In this document: positions 16,122 to 24,602 of the stretch, piece after piece
Numbering within the stretch: the stretch's first letter is position 1
Layout of the letters: the number at the start of each line of letters is the position of its first letter
Assembly (NCBI GenBank): GCA_019359075.1
Contig: JAHHIB010000075.1
Coordinates: 1-44,168 of the forward strand
Length of the DNA: 44,168 nucleotides
DNA from: Kalymmatonema hyalinum WJT4-NPBG1
GTDB taxonomy: Bacteria; Cyanobacteriota; Cyanobacteriia; Cyanobacteriales; Nostocaceae
Direction of reading: 5' to 3'
Notes under the pieces: model-generated
The model's input: the letters and a program-made list of their open reading frames with translations, nothing else
The model's database searches: none
What the model was told of the DNA's origin: nothing
Translations under genes and position numbers: made by a program

Positions 16122-16583
16122 TACTATTGTTGGAATTTAAGTTATATAATTCATCATTCTGTTGATTGACAAATTGTGTGCGAACACTTCACGGCTTCTC
16201 TATCTCAAGAGTCAGTTCTTGTTAAATTATTAAGAATTGCTATCTACAAATTCATTGATTCAAAGCTACCTGAAAACTTAAAACCTACTTTTCAAATTAT
16301 TGCTTACTACTAAATCTTACTTATAATACCATGTTTATGTAAAGATTATTAAAGAAGTATTGCTCTTACTTACGTTAGATGGGGAACTGGATTATTTCAG
16401 GTATTTTGGTAACCGAAAATACCCTCACATGAAGTTGAGCCATGAAAATTTAAGTGAATTTTTTGACAAATATACACATACCTATAACAGTAGTGTAGGT
16501 TGAGCTAATAACTTTAACCCCATCTACCCTAACTACTGCCAATTCATTTTGACAGGTACAAACCAGGAACAGTTGAAAGTAAG
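16122..16583. other. AT-rich divergent regulatory region upstream of treS
   Basis: No gene is seen. It holds the dyad at 16400-16423 and long AT-rich tracts suited to promoters in both directions. The length suggests a regulated promoter, but no sigma-factor motif was confidently assigned. Confidence 0.45.
16400..16423. promoter_or_regulatory. Dyad motif upstream of treS, shared with the GT2 gene
   Basis: GGTATTTT (16400-16407) and AAAATACC (16416-16423) flank an 8-base centre GGTAACCG, giving a nearly symmetric 24-base site about 160 bp before the treS start. Its core matches 18 of 21 bases at 6944-6964. It is a candidate binding site for a common regulator. Confidence 0.45.
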
Positions 16584-19500
16584 ATGCAAAACTCAATTTT
16601 GAAAGATGATCCCCTATGGTTTAAAAACGCCATTATTTACGAAGTGCCTGTTCGCGCCTTTGCAGACAGCAATGGTGATGGCATTGGCGACTTCCGAGGG
16701 CTGACAGAAAAACTGGATTACCTGCAAGACTTAGGTGTGACTACCGTTTGGGTGCTGCCGTTTTTTCCCTCGCCACTGAAGGATGATGGATACGATATTG
16801 CGGATTACACCAGTGTTAACCCAATATACGGCACCTTGGAAGATTTTAAAGAGTTCTTGGAAGCAGCCCACCAGAGGGGCATTCGCGTCATTATTGAGTT
16901 AATTGTCAACCATACTTCTGACCAACATCCTTGGTTTCAACGGGCACGTCGCGCACCCAAGGGCAGTAAAGAACGAGATTTCTATGTTTGGAGTGATACT
17001 CCAGAAAAATACCAAGAGGCGCGGATTATTTTCAAAGATTTTGAAACCTCAAACTGGGCTTGGGACCCAATTGCCAAAGCATATTACTGGCATCGCTTCT
17101 ACTCCCATCAGCCAGATTTGAACTATGATAATCCCGCAGTGCGGCAGGCGGTGTTCGATGTCCTCGATTTTTGGTTGGGGATGGGGGTAGATGGGTTGCG
17201 CCTAGATGCTGTGCCTTATCTGTACGAAAGAGAGGGAACAAGCTGCGAAAACTTGCCAGAAACCCATGATTTCCTGAAGCTGCTACGATCGCACATCGAT
17301 GCAAAATTCCCCAACCGGATGCTTCTAGCCGAGGCGAATCAATGGCCCGAGGATGCGGCACAATATTACGGGGCTGGGGATGAATGTCACATGAACTATC
17401 ATTTCCCCCTGATGCCGCGCTTATTTATGTCGTTGCGGATGGAAGATAACTTCCCCATCATTGATATTCTCAACCAAACTCCTGCCATTCCCGATAATTG
17501 TCAGTGGGGATTGTTTTTGCGTAACCACGATGAACTGACATTGGAAATGGTCACGGATGAAGACCGAGACTATATGTATCGGGTCTATGCACAAGACCCT
17601 GTGATGAGAGTAAACTTGGGCATCCGCCGTAGGTTAGCACCGCTTTTGGGAAATGACCGCCGTCAGATAGAATTGCTCAATAGTCTGCTGTTGTCTCTGC
17701 CAGGAACGCCCGTGCTTTACTACGGAGATGAAATTGGCATGGGAGATAACGTGTATGTAGGCGATCGCAATGGTGTTCGCACGCCTATGCAGTGGAGTTC
17801 CGACCGGAACGCTGGTTTTAGTCGTGTCAACCCCCAAAGGTTGTATTTACCCGTGATTGTGGAATCAGAATACCACTATGAGGCAGTCAACGTTGAAGCA
17901 CAACGGGCTAACCCCAATTCCCTGTGGTATTGGACAAAACGCCTGCTTGCCACTAGGAAGCGTTACGAGGCATTGGGTCGAGGCAGCTTTGAAATACTGC
18001 ACCCCAAGAACCGCAAAGTTCTTGCCTTCACCCGCACCTATCAAGAAGAAACAATTTTAGTGGTGGCGAATTTGTCCCGCTTTGTGCAAACAGTCGAATT
18101 AGACTTATCAGCCTTCAAGGGACTCGTGCCAGTGGAAATTTTTGGTCAAATAGAGTTTCCACCCGTTGGGGATTCGTGCTACTTCCTCAGCCTTAGCCCC
18201 TATGGATTTTACTGGTTTGCTTTATCGCCTAAACTCAGCTTGACCCAGCCGCCTAAACCCGAATCCGAGTTGACAACGCTGGTTGTGAGCGGTCAGTGGC
18301 ACAATGTTTTTAACCAACGAGAAGTGAAAACGACTCTGGAGTATATTCTACAGGATTACCTGTATACCTGTAGCTGGTTCCGCAGCAAAACCCTGAGTGT
18401 TCAATCTACACAAATCACTGAGTCGGTTTTAATGTCCTACAAGGGCACAGAGGCTAAGGTGGTTTGGTTGCGAGTGGACTACATCCAGGGAGACGCCGAA
18501 ACTTACCTTTTGCTCTTAGCTTACGCAGAAGGTGAGCAAGCAAGGCAAATTTTAGGAGAATCCCCTCAAGCAGTGGTAGCTCGCCTTGAGGTTCAAGGCA
18601 GAGAAGAAGTAGGGATTTTATTTGATGCCACAGCAGACAAAAACTTTCTCAATCTCCTGGTGGATGCAATTGTCCAGAATCGCTCCTACAAGGGGATGGC
18701 AGGAGAATTGATTGCGACTGCGACTGATTTATTCCCACATTTGAGCGGTGAGGACTCCTACCTTGAACCGACTGTCCTCCAGGGAGAACACAGGAATAGT
18801 TCTATAATTTATGGTGATCGCCTGTTTTTGAAAATACTCCGCAAAGTCGAGGAGGGGATGCACCCTGATTTAGAACTCCGGCGCTTCCTCAGTGAGAAAA
18901 AATTCTTAAAACACTATGCTCCCGTTGCTGGAGCGCTGGAGTACCGCAGCTTAACTAAAGCAGGAACTCAGCCTAGCCTACCCATGACTGTAGGAATACT
19001 GCAAGAATATATTCAAGATACCCGCATTGGCTGGGACTACACTCTCGATAGCTTGCAGGACTACTTTGAATTGGTGACGACACAGCAGGCAGATATTACA
19101 GAGGTACCCGTTCCCTCAGGTTCCCTGTTAGAGTTGCTGAAACCTTTCAATGACGCAACAACGCAAACAGAGCCAGACACGAAGACAGAAAATTTATCCG
19201 CGTCGGCAAGTCCCCTTGTCCCCGAGTCGCTAGAATTAGCGAACCAAACCATCGGTTCCTACCTAGTCAGCGCCCAACTGTTGGGTCAAAGTACAGCCGA
19301 ACTCCATATTGCCCTAGCTTCTGATCCAGAAAATCCCGACTTTGCCCCTGAACCGTTTTCATCTTTTTACCAGCGCTCTATTTACCAATACGCCCGCAAC
19401 TTAACCGGGCAAACATTCCTTTTATTACAAGATAAGCTCAATGGTCTGCCATCAGACACTCAAGAACTAGCAAGGGCTGCCCTTGACCGCCAACAGGAAA

Positions 19501-20006
19501 TTCTGGGTCGTTACCAGTTACTCCTGAACCAAAAAATTACTGCCATGCGTACCCGTTATCATGGGGATTACCATCTGGGGCGAGTGCTATACACGGGCAA
19601 GGATTTCATTATCTTTGACTTTGAGGGCAGAGAGGGTCGCAGTTTGAGTGAACGGCGCATGAAGCGTTCTCCCCTTCGAGACGTGGCAGGAATGCTGTTA
19701 TCGTTCGACTACGCTGCTAGCCACGGGCTTCGCAGCGAAATAGAAAGAGGGATGATTCGCTCTGGAGAACTCCCCTTGATAAAAGCTTGGAGTAGATTTT
19801 GGTCTGTTTGGGTGAGTGCGGCTTTCTTGAATAGTTATCTGGAAACTGCTTCAAAAGATAGCTTCTTGCCAAAGACAACCACAGAACTGCAAGTGCTTTT
19901 GGATGCCTTTGTTTTGGAGAAAGCCATTGCTGCATTAAGTTACGAACTCAACAACCGCCCGGATTTAGTGGATATTCCTCTGCAACAGATTTTGCAGTTG
20001 CTCTGA
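16584..20006 (+). CDS. treS: Trehalose synthase-maltokinase fusion protein
   Basis: The 1140-residue protein joins two enzymes. Residues 1 to about 550 form a GH13 trehalose synthase that interconverts maltose and trehalose: nucleophile Asp208 in GLRLDAVPY, acid/base Glu250 in LLAEANQW, Asp316 in FLRNHDEL, and the TreS-typical PVRAFADSNGDGIGDF start. From about 570 to the end is a maltokinase (Pep2/Mak-type) whose kinase site is YHGDYHLGRVLYTG near residue 992, followed by FIIFDFEG. The kinase makes maltose 1-phosphate from ATP and maltose, the donor for GlgE glucan synthesis. The fusion thus links trehalose turnover to glycogen-like polymers. No glgE or glgB lies in the window. A segment around 855-880 is rich in Thr, Glu and Ser and may be a linker insert. 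Confidence 0.93.
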   Translation: MQNSILKDDPLWFKNAIIYEVPVRAFADSNGDGIGDFRGLTEKLDYLQDLGVTTVWVLPFFPSPLKDDGYDIADYTSVNPIYGTLEDFKEFLEAAHQRGIRVIIELIVNHTSDQHPWFQRARRAPKGSKERDFYVWSDTPEKYQEARIIFKDFETSNWAWDPIAKAYYWHRFYSHQPDLNYDNPAVRQAVFDVLDFWLGMGVDGLRLDAVPYLYEREGTSCENLPETHDFLKLLRSHIDAKFPNRMLLAEANQWPEDAAQYYGAGDECHMNYHFPLMPRLFMSLRMEDNFPIIDILNQTPAIPDNCQWGLFLRNHDELTLEMVTDEDRDYMYRVYAQDPVMRVNLGIRRRLAPLLGNDRRQIELLNSLLLSLPGTPVLYYGDEIGMGDNVYVGDRNGVRTPMQWSSDRNAGFSRVNPQRLYLPVIVESEYHYEAVNVEAQRANPNSLWYWTKRLLATRKRYEALGRGSFEILHPKNRKVLAFTRTYQEETILVVANLSRFVQTVELDLSAFKGLVPVEIFGQIEFPPVGDSCYFLSLSPYGFYWFALSPKLSLTQPPKPESELTTLVVSGQWHNVFNQREVKTTLEYILQDYLYTCSWFRSKTLSVQSTQITESVLMSYKGTEAKVVWLRVDYIQGDAETYLLLLAYAEGEQARQILGESPQAVVARLEVQGREEVGILFDATADKNFLNLLVDAIVQNRSYKGMAGELIATATDLFPHLSGEDSYLEPTVLQGEHRNSSIIYGDRLFLKILRKVEEGMHPDLELRRFLSEKKFLKHYAPVAGALEYRSLTKAGTQPSLPMTVGILQEYIQDTRIGWDYTLDSLQDYFELVTTQQADITEVPVPSGSLLELLKPFNDATTQTEPDTKTENLSASASPLVPESLELANQTIGSYLVSAQLLGQSTAELHIALASDPENPDFAPEPFSSFYQRSIYQYARNLTGQTFLLLQDKLNGLPSDTQELARAALDRQQEILGRYQLLLNQKITAMRTRYHGDYHLGRVLYTGKDFIIFDFEGREGRSLSERRMKRSPLRDVAGMLLSFDYAASHGLRSEIERGMIRSGELPLIKAWSRFWSVWVSAAFLNSYLETASKDSFLPKTTTELQVLLDAFVLEKAIAALSYELNNRPDLVDIPLQQILQLL

Positions 20007-20515
20007 GCACATTAACAGGGGGTAGGTGAGTAGGGGTGTAGGGATGAAAAATTTACTACACCCCATAGCCCACAACAACTGTAGCTGCTTCCCTAAGGAT
20101 GACAGCTAACAGTATCCATAGTTACAGGTTGGCTTAAAATCAAGCCTATTCCTCTAGGTTTAGTCAGTTTATGCCTGCGGTACAAGGTTGGATAAAACAA
20201 TAGAAGTTATTCTACTTATTGACGCTAGTAATAAGAAAAATAACGAATTTTATAGAATATAAATTTTTTGTTCGTGTAAGTACTAAATCATCAAATGATG
20301 ATTGGCAAAAGCTTAGTTGAGTTAGCAGATTTGAGTTTTGAATTTATTAACTAGATTAGCAGTCATAAATTTTGACAAGTTTATTACTTAGGGTCATACA
20401 ATCATCACTTTTTTTGAGTCATTCTTACTTAAGACATTAGCTGATTAAGTAAGGTAAATAGCGTTTTAAGAATCAAAAAAGTGCCAAAACTTTGAATGTC
20501 AAAGGAATTACAACT
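20007..20515. other. Intergenic region between treS and the Gly/Thr-repeat gene
   Basis: No gene is seen. After the treS stop there is G-rich, roughly heptameric sequence and a 9-bp hairpin at 20033-20064. The rest (20160-20490) is AT-rich leader or promoter sequence of the downstream secreted-protein gene. Confidence 0.5.
20033..20064 (+). terminator. Hairpin after treS
   Basis: GGGGTGTAG (20033-20041) pairs perfectly with CTACACCCC (20056-20064). There is no T tract. Nearly the same arms occur at 21421-21460, downstream of the next gene, so this is probably a dispersed repeat used as a transcript end. Confidence 0.5.
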
Positions 20516-21379
20516 ATGAAGCTTTCTGATTTTGCAAAAAATGTTTGGGCTAGTGCCTTTGTTGTTAGTTTAGCCACTTTCTCTTTAACTGTGCCTGTTT
20601 CTGCCCAATCTGGCTCTTCTGGTTCTGGTGCCGGCACAGGTACAGGTAGCACAGGCGCTGGTACTACAGGCACTGGTAGCACAGGCATAGGTACAGGCGC
20701 TGGTACTACAGGCACGGGTACTACAGGCACTGGTAGCACAGGCATGGGTACTACAGGCACTGGTAGCACAGGCACTGGTACTACAGGTATTGACACAGGT
20801 TCAAGCACAGGCACCACAGGCACTGGTACTACGGGTATCACAGGTAGAGGCACCACAGGCACTGGTACTACGGGTACCACAGGTACAGGCACTACAGGCA
20901 CTAGTACTACAGGTACCACAGGCACTGGTAGCACAGGCACTGGTACTACAGGTATTGACACAGGTTCAAGCACAGGCACCACAGGCACTGGTACTACAGG
21001 TATTGACACAGGTACTGGTACCACAGGTATTGACACAGGCACAGGCACCACCGGGACTGGTACCACGGGTACGGGCACCACGGGTACGGACACCACGGGT
21101 GCAGGTACTACAGGTACAGGGACCACGGGTACAAGTACCACTACGGATGGTACGACAACAGGTACTGATACCACCACGGGTACCAGCACTACTACCACCA
21201 CAGCCCCAACCACTTCTCAAGGAACTAGCGATGTGAGGGGCGATCGCGGTTTTGATTGGGGCTGGCTTGGCTTACTTGGTCTTGCAGGTCTTGCAGGTTT
21301 TGCGAAAAAACGCTCTGAACCCCAAGCATATCGCGATCCCAATGAAGAAGTAAGCCGTCCTGGCTCCACTAGATATTAA
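20516..21379 (+). CDS. Secreted Gly/Thr tandem-repeat protein with WGxxG-type C-terminal anchor
   Basis: The ATG at 20516 has AAGGA upstream and opens a signal peptide ending near VPVSAQS. The next 180 or so residues are almost entirely GTGTTG/GTGSTG-type units with occasional [12 protein letters not shown] variants. A Thr-rich stretch follows, then [23 protein letters not shown] and a short polar tail. That end is the layout of WGxxGxxG membrane-anchor/sorting motifs: Trp-Gly, a Gly-rich hydrophobic helix, then basic residues. The result would be a flexible surface stalk or matrix protein held in the envelope. The repeat DNA is a minisatellite prone to length change. The long open frames on the opposite strand and in another plus frame are by-products of the repeat. 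Confidence 0.8.
   Translation: MKLSDFAKNVWASAFVVSLATFSLTVPVSAQSGSSGSGAGTGTGSTGAGTTGTGSTGIGTGAGTTGTGTTGTGSTGMGTTGTGSTGTGTTGIDTGSSTGTTGTGTTGITGRGTTGTGTTGTTGTGTTGTSTTGTTGTGSTGTGTTGIDTGSSTGTTGTGTTGIDTGTGTTGIDTGTGTTGTGTTGTGTTGTDTTGAGTTGTGTTGTSTTTDGTTTGTDTTTGTSTTTTTAPTTSQGTSDVRGDRGFDWGWLGLLGLAGLAGFAKKRSEPQAYRDPNEEVSRPGSTRY
20640..21200 (+). repeat. Degenerate minisatellite encoding the Gly/Thr repeat
   Basis: Short units of the type ACAGGCACTGGTACT recur with a basic 15- to 18-base period. A larger block containing ATTGACACAGGTTCAAGCAC appears twice (starting near 20789 and 20953). The period keeps the reading frame, so unit gain or loss would change protein length without a frameshift. Confidence 0.75.
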
Positions 21380-21394
21380 AGCGTCGCTTGCGGC

Positions 21395-21418
21395 AGGGGC
21401 GCAATGCATTGCGCCCCT
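21395..21418. terminator. Perfect 24-bp palindrome after the repeat-protein gene
   Basis: AGGGGCGCAATGCATTGCGCCCCT is a perfect palindrome (21395-21418) lying 15 bp after the stop codon. It could form a long hairpin with almost no loop or bind a symmetric protein. The Gly/Thr-repeat transcript probably ends here or at the next hairpin. Confidence 0.5.
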
Positions 21419-21420
21419 AG

Positions 21421-21460
21421 GGGTGTAGCGAGGGAAGGGGAAAATAATTCAGCTACACCC
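21421..21460. terminator. Second hairpin, same arms as at 20033
   Basis: GGGTGTAGC (21421-21429) pairs with GCTACACCC (21452-21460). The arms share the GGGTGTAG word with the hairpin behind treS, marking a small repeat family. Confidence 0.5.
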
Positions 21461-21833
21461 GCACACCTCATTGGAAGTTTTGTAGGAATGACTTTTATAC
21501 AGGACTTACGCAAACCGGACGAAGAATCAGGCTTTGCGATTGCTTCCCTAGCTTGCGGGAAGCCGCAACAATAGACTTCTTGCATTCATTCCAAAAAAAT
21601 GAAGAATTAACCGCAGCCTGTAGCAGATGGATGCATATGAAATCTACTTATGCAAAAGGTCTAATGACTTCTATAAAAATAAAGACTTTCAAAGCGATCG
21701 CAATTATGCGCAGCGAAACTGATCGCTTTGCGCTTACAGAAGTAAAAAGGGCTTAGTGTCTCGGCTTTTAGACAAGAGCATTGTACTTCACGCACGAATA
21801 ATGTGCTGTATCACTGATAAGTTTATATTTCTA

Positions 21834-22502
21834 TTATATTTCTAACTGTGGGAGAAAAGTACTAGCAAGGAGGGCTGCTTGAGTGCGATCGCGCAGGTGC
21901 AACTGGCTGAGAATACTCGTGACATGATTTCTAACTGTGCGATCTGAAATGTAAAGCGCATGGGCAATCTCGCGATTACTCAATCCCATTGCAATTAAAC
22001 GCAGAACCTCTTTTTCCCTAGGGGACAGTTCCGCTAGTTCTGGTGGGATAGCTGAGTGTACTGAATCAGATATCTGAGGCGTTGTCAAAGCTTTTTCAAA
22101 CAGTCCTGGTCCCATATGGGTGTAGCCTTGATGCACGGCTCGAATGGCGATCGCCAACTCCTCAAGCGGTGTATGCTTCAACAGATACCCTCTCGCCCCA
22201 TGACGCATAGCCTGCGAAACGTATTCATCATCATCAAATGTCGTCAGCACCAAAACGTGTATTTCTGGAAAACGCTGGCAAATCAGCCGAGTTGCTGCAA
22301 CGCCATCCATCACAGGCATTCTGACATCCATCAGCACCACATCTGGTTGCAATGGCGTTCTGTACAGCGCCTCCACGGCTTCAATTGCACCTTGACCATT
22401 CTGGGCGTCTCCAACCACCTGGAAATCTGGTTTTGATTCCAGCAAGTTCTTGAGTCCCTGACGAATAATGATTTGGTCGTCTACCAGCAACAGACGAATC
22501 AT
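21834..22502 (-). CDS. NarL/FixJ-family response regulator
   Basis: The 222-residue protein has a receiver domain (DD at 8-9, phosphoacceptor Asp59 in VVLMDVRMPVMDG, a conserved Thr in VLVLTTFDD, Lys in YLLKHTP). A LuxR-type helix-turn-helix follows (LSPREKEVLRLIAMGLSNRE, then TVRNHVTSILSQLHLRDRTQ). Phosphorylation by the kinase encoded just upstream would let it bind DNA as a dimer. The gap from the kinase stop is about 20 nt, almost all of it a heptamer STRR, so the two genes form one transcript. Likely targets are in the divergent region at 23795-24026. Confidence 0.93.
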   Translation of the reverse strand: MIRLLLVDDQIIIRQGLKNLLESKPDFQVVGDAQNGQGAIEAVEALYRTPLQPDVVLMDVRMPVMDGVAATRLICQRFPEIHVLVLTTFDDDEYVSQAMRHGARGYLLKHTPLEELAIAIRAVHQGYTHMGPGLFEKALTTPQISDSVHSAIPPELAELSPREKEVLRLIAMGLSNREIAHALYISDRTVRNHVTSILSQLHLRDRTQAALLASTFLPQLEI

Positions 22503-22503
22503 A

Positions 22504-22531
22504 AGATTTTAGATTTTGGATTTTAGATTTT
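22504..22531. repeat. Heptamer STRR spanning the kinase stop codon and the kinase-regulator spacer
   Basis: Four plus-strand units AGATTTT, AGATTTT, GGATTTT and AGATTTT are in perfect tandem. The minus-strand stop codon of the histidine kinase (TAA, 22523-22525) lies inside it, and it fills the spacer before the response-regulator ATG. Confidence 0.75.
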
Positions 22532-23794
22532 TGTTGCTCTTTGAGAGTTCACCATACTAGAATCCATTATGGGTATATTTACCTGAATTCGGCATCCCTT
22601 TTGGGGTTCGCTGATGATATGAAAGCTTCCTCCTAGTGCAGTCGCTCGTTCTCGCATTCCTTGAAGTCCGAAACCTGTCGTGTTTTGTTCTGGATAAAAG
22701 CCTTTGCCGTTGTCTTCCACAAGCAGGTGTAGTCTTCGATCCTGAGAGTGCAACTGTAGGGTCACTTGAGTCGCTACGCTGTGTTTGGATATGTTGGTCA
22801 ATGCTTCTTGCAAGATGCGATAGATAGCAGTACCCACCTCAGGAGTGACAGGATGTGCAAGACTAATTTTGCAGTCTGGGGTGAGAGTTGTGGCGCTACT
22901 AAAGTCTCGGATCAGGTTATTAATTGCATTTTCTAGTGACTTTCCGCGCAAGGGATCGGCTCTCAGTGTTGCCACAGAACGAGAGACTTCCTGCAATGCT
23001 TGGTATGCTAACTGTTTTGCTTGTTTGAGAAAATCTGTGGCTTTATCAACATTCGATGGCAATAGTAGCAAAGCATTCTCTAGCTGGATAGTCTGGGCGG
23101 TTAGCGCGTGTCCCAGGGAGTCATGAATTTCACGGGCAATGCGGTTGCGCTCTTGTAAAGTTGCTTGGTTTTCAATTCGCAACGCATATTGGCGTAGCTG
23201 CTCATGGGCAATTGCCAGTTCTTGCCGACTTCTGCGTTCTGATAGCACAGCATTAACCAACAGCAATACAAAAGTTAACGTCAAAGCAAAAGAAATCGCG
23301 TTGTTCAGTAGCAAATTGGCTGTATTCGTCGCAATTTGTTCCGGAAACGGTCTTCCCTCCCCTACGTGCATTCTGAATAAAACAGTGGTTCGACTTCGCA
23401 AAAATACTATGTAGAGATATGATACGTATACTAGACTTGCAACAATCAAGCGACCCTGTAAATTGAACATTTGGCAACTGCGAATGACCGCAATTAAACC
23501 CAGCAGGGGAGCAAAGCGAAGATGACTGTTTGTAAAAGCTGGCAACAAAACAATCCCTAATTCCACTGCCGTGTACACAACTTTGTGACTGAAAGATCTC
23601 GTTGGTAACCTTAAACCCATGACCCCAAACGCAACAATACTCAGGACAGTCAACCACGGAGAAGCTTGGGATGGGTAGATGGGGGGAATTAGGAATCCTG
23701 CCAGGAGACTCATACCCAATAACAGCCATTCCAGGTAAAGTAACAAGCGCAGGGAAGGGAGAGAACGGGATATATAACTGTTCACGGCAAACAA
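22523..23794 (-). CDS. DesK/NarX-type membrane sensor histidine kinase
   Basis: The 423-residue protein has about five or six membrane segments in its first 190 residues with only short external loops, so it probably senses the membrane itself. A coiled linker then leads to the HisKA_3 box REIHDSLGHALTAQ (phospho-His near residue 223). The ATPase domain has VEDNGKGF and GFGLQGMRERATALGG. Such kinases pair with NarL-type regulators, and one follows directly. The listed start is TTG; GTG three codons later is an alternative, and neither has a good ribosome binding site. Divergent from it lie a Spy-like gene and an exporter, which suggests a cell-envelope signal. Confidence 0.9.
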   Translation of the reverse strand: MFAVNSYISRSLPSLRLLLYLEWLLLGMSLLAGFLIPPIYPSQASPWLTVLSIVAFGVMGLRLPTRSFSHKVVYTAVELGIVLLPAFTNSHLRFAPLLGLIAVIRSCQMFNLQGRLIVASLVYVSYLYIVFLRSRTTVLFRMHVGEGRPFPEQIATNTANLLLNNAISFALTLTFVLLLVNAVLSERRSRQELAIAHEQLRQYALRIENQATLQERNRIAREIHDSLGHALTAQTIQLENALLLLPSNVDKATDFLKQAKQLAYQALQEVSRSVATLRADPLRGKSLENAINNLIRDFSSATTLTPDCKISLAHPVTPEVGTAIYRILQEALTNISKHSVATQVTLQLHSQDRRLHLLVEDNGKGFYPEQNTTGFGLQGMRERATALGGSFHIISEPQKGCRIQVNIPIMDSSMVNSQRATKI

Positions 23795-23887
23795 AAATAG
23801 TGGAACTTTTAGGTTGTTTCTTACCGTATTTTATGTAGGGTTTCGATACCAGCGCTTGTTATCCTATTTTACTGGGGTAAAGAGTAT

Positions 23888-23941
23888 GACAAAAGTCACA
23901 AATTAATAGTTACTTTTGTCCCAATATGTTTGGGACTTTTG
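23888..23941 (+). promoter_or_regulatory. Overlapping alternative hairpins upstream of the Spy-like gene
   Basis: GACAAAAGT (23888-23896) pairs with ACTTTTGTC (23912-23920). GTCCCAA (23918-23924) pairs with TTGGGAC (23930-23936), followed by TTTTG, like an intrinsic terminator. The two structures share GTC and cannot form together. CAAAAGTC (23890-23897) can also pair with GACTTTTG (23934-23941). This is the layout of an attenuator, or else a set of three ACTTTTG-type operator half-sites; the sequence alone cannot decide. Confidence 0.45.
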
Positions 23942-24026
23942 CTTCATATAGTCTATAAGGGGAACCACCTACGATAGGGATGTTGCAATCAGCAGCAACG
24001 AAAGTTGAGACATGAGTGGAGTTGTT

Positions 24027-24419
24027 ATGAAATTTAAAGTTAGTGCATTGATTGCAGGGATTGCAGCAATTGCCATCACAGCCGCACCCACAGTTGTACA
24101 GGCTGAACCAAATAACTCCAGAATGGGTGGGGCAGAACTCAACCTGACTACGGAGCAAAAAGCCCAGCTTCAGCAAATAGGACAAGAGACTCGCTCCCAA
24201 ATAGAAAGCTTGCTCACCCCCGAACAGCGCGAGCAGCTCAGAGCAAATGCATCTCAAGCACCCCGCACAGGAAATAGACAAGCGGCAACTGCCCAACTCA
24301 ATCTCTCAGATGAACAGATATCCAAAATTCAGCAAATCAGGAAATCTTCTGAGGAACGGATGCAGGCTGTTCTGACAGCAGAGCAATTGGAAAAGATTCG
24401 CCAGTTTAGGCGCAAATGA
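24027..24419 (+). CDS. Spy/CpxP-like periplasmic LTxxQ-motif protein
   Basis: The 130-residue protein begins with a signal peptide (MKFKVSALIAGIAAIAITAA, cleavage near VQA). It contains the repeated motif of the Spy/CpxP group: LTTEQKAQLQQIGQETRSQI with LTPEQREQLR, then LSDEQISKIQQIRKSSEERM with LTAEQLEKIRQ. In enterobacteria such proteins are periplasmic chaperones or negative regulators of envelope-stress signalling, made in large amounts under stress. The start at 24027 has TGGAG upstream and is preferred to an in-frame ATG at 24012. It is the first gene after the divergent two-component pair and is followed by a MacAB-like exporter. That supports an envelope-stress role; chaperone activity is inferred. 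Confidence 0.8.
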   Translation: MKFKVSALIAGIAAIAITAAPTVVQAEPNNSRMGGAELNLTTEQKAQLQQIGQETRSQIESLLTPEQREQLRANASQAPRTGNRQAATAQLNLSDEQISKIQQIRKSSEERMQAVLTAEQLEKIRQFRRK

Positions 24420-24445
24420 TATTCGTAATTAAGTTGTCAATCAGG

Positions 24446-24473
24446 AATTAAGAATTACGAATTATCAATTATG
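24446..24473. repeat. Heptamer STRR between the Spy-like and adaptor genes
   Basis: Units AATTAAG, AATTACG, AATTATC and AATTATG are in tandem. They fill part of the 180-bp spacer and contain no gene. Confidence 0.7.
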
Positions 24474-24602
24474 ACAAGTTTCATGCTCCAGTTCCCCCAG
24501 TTCCTTCAAAATAAAGGATTGGGGGTTTCCTTAATTTTTAGTTAAAATTTAGAACCTGAAGAATCTTTGGAGCCGTTGTATCACAGGAGATTTTCAAAGC
24601 AT

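Larger units (their letters stand above)
21380..21833. other. Intergenic region with palindromes and HIP1 sites
   Basis: It holds the 24-bp palindrome at 21395-21418, the hairpin at 21421-21460 and a GC-rich repeat near 21540-21570. A short plus-strand frame (21553-21756) has no motif and is probably not a gene. The convergent response-regulator gene ends at 21834. Confidence 0.5.

Noticed and set aside
20640-21200. Possible CRISPR array
   Set aside because: Units are short, adjacent and in frame, without unique spacers; it is a coding minisatellite.
20473-21213. Long Val/Pro-repeat frame on the minus strand
   Set aside because: It is the antisense reading of the Gly/Thr minisatellite; the repeat period keeps every frame open. 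The plus-strand protein has a signal peptide and anchor, this one has neither.
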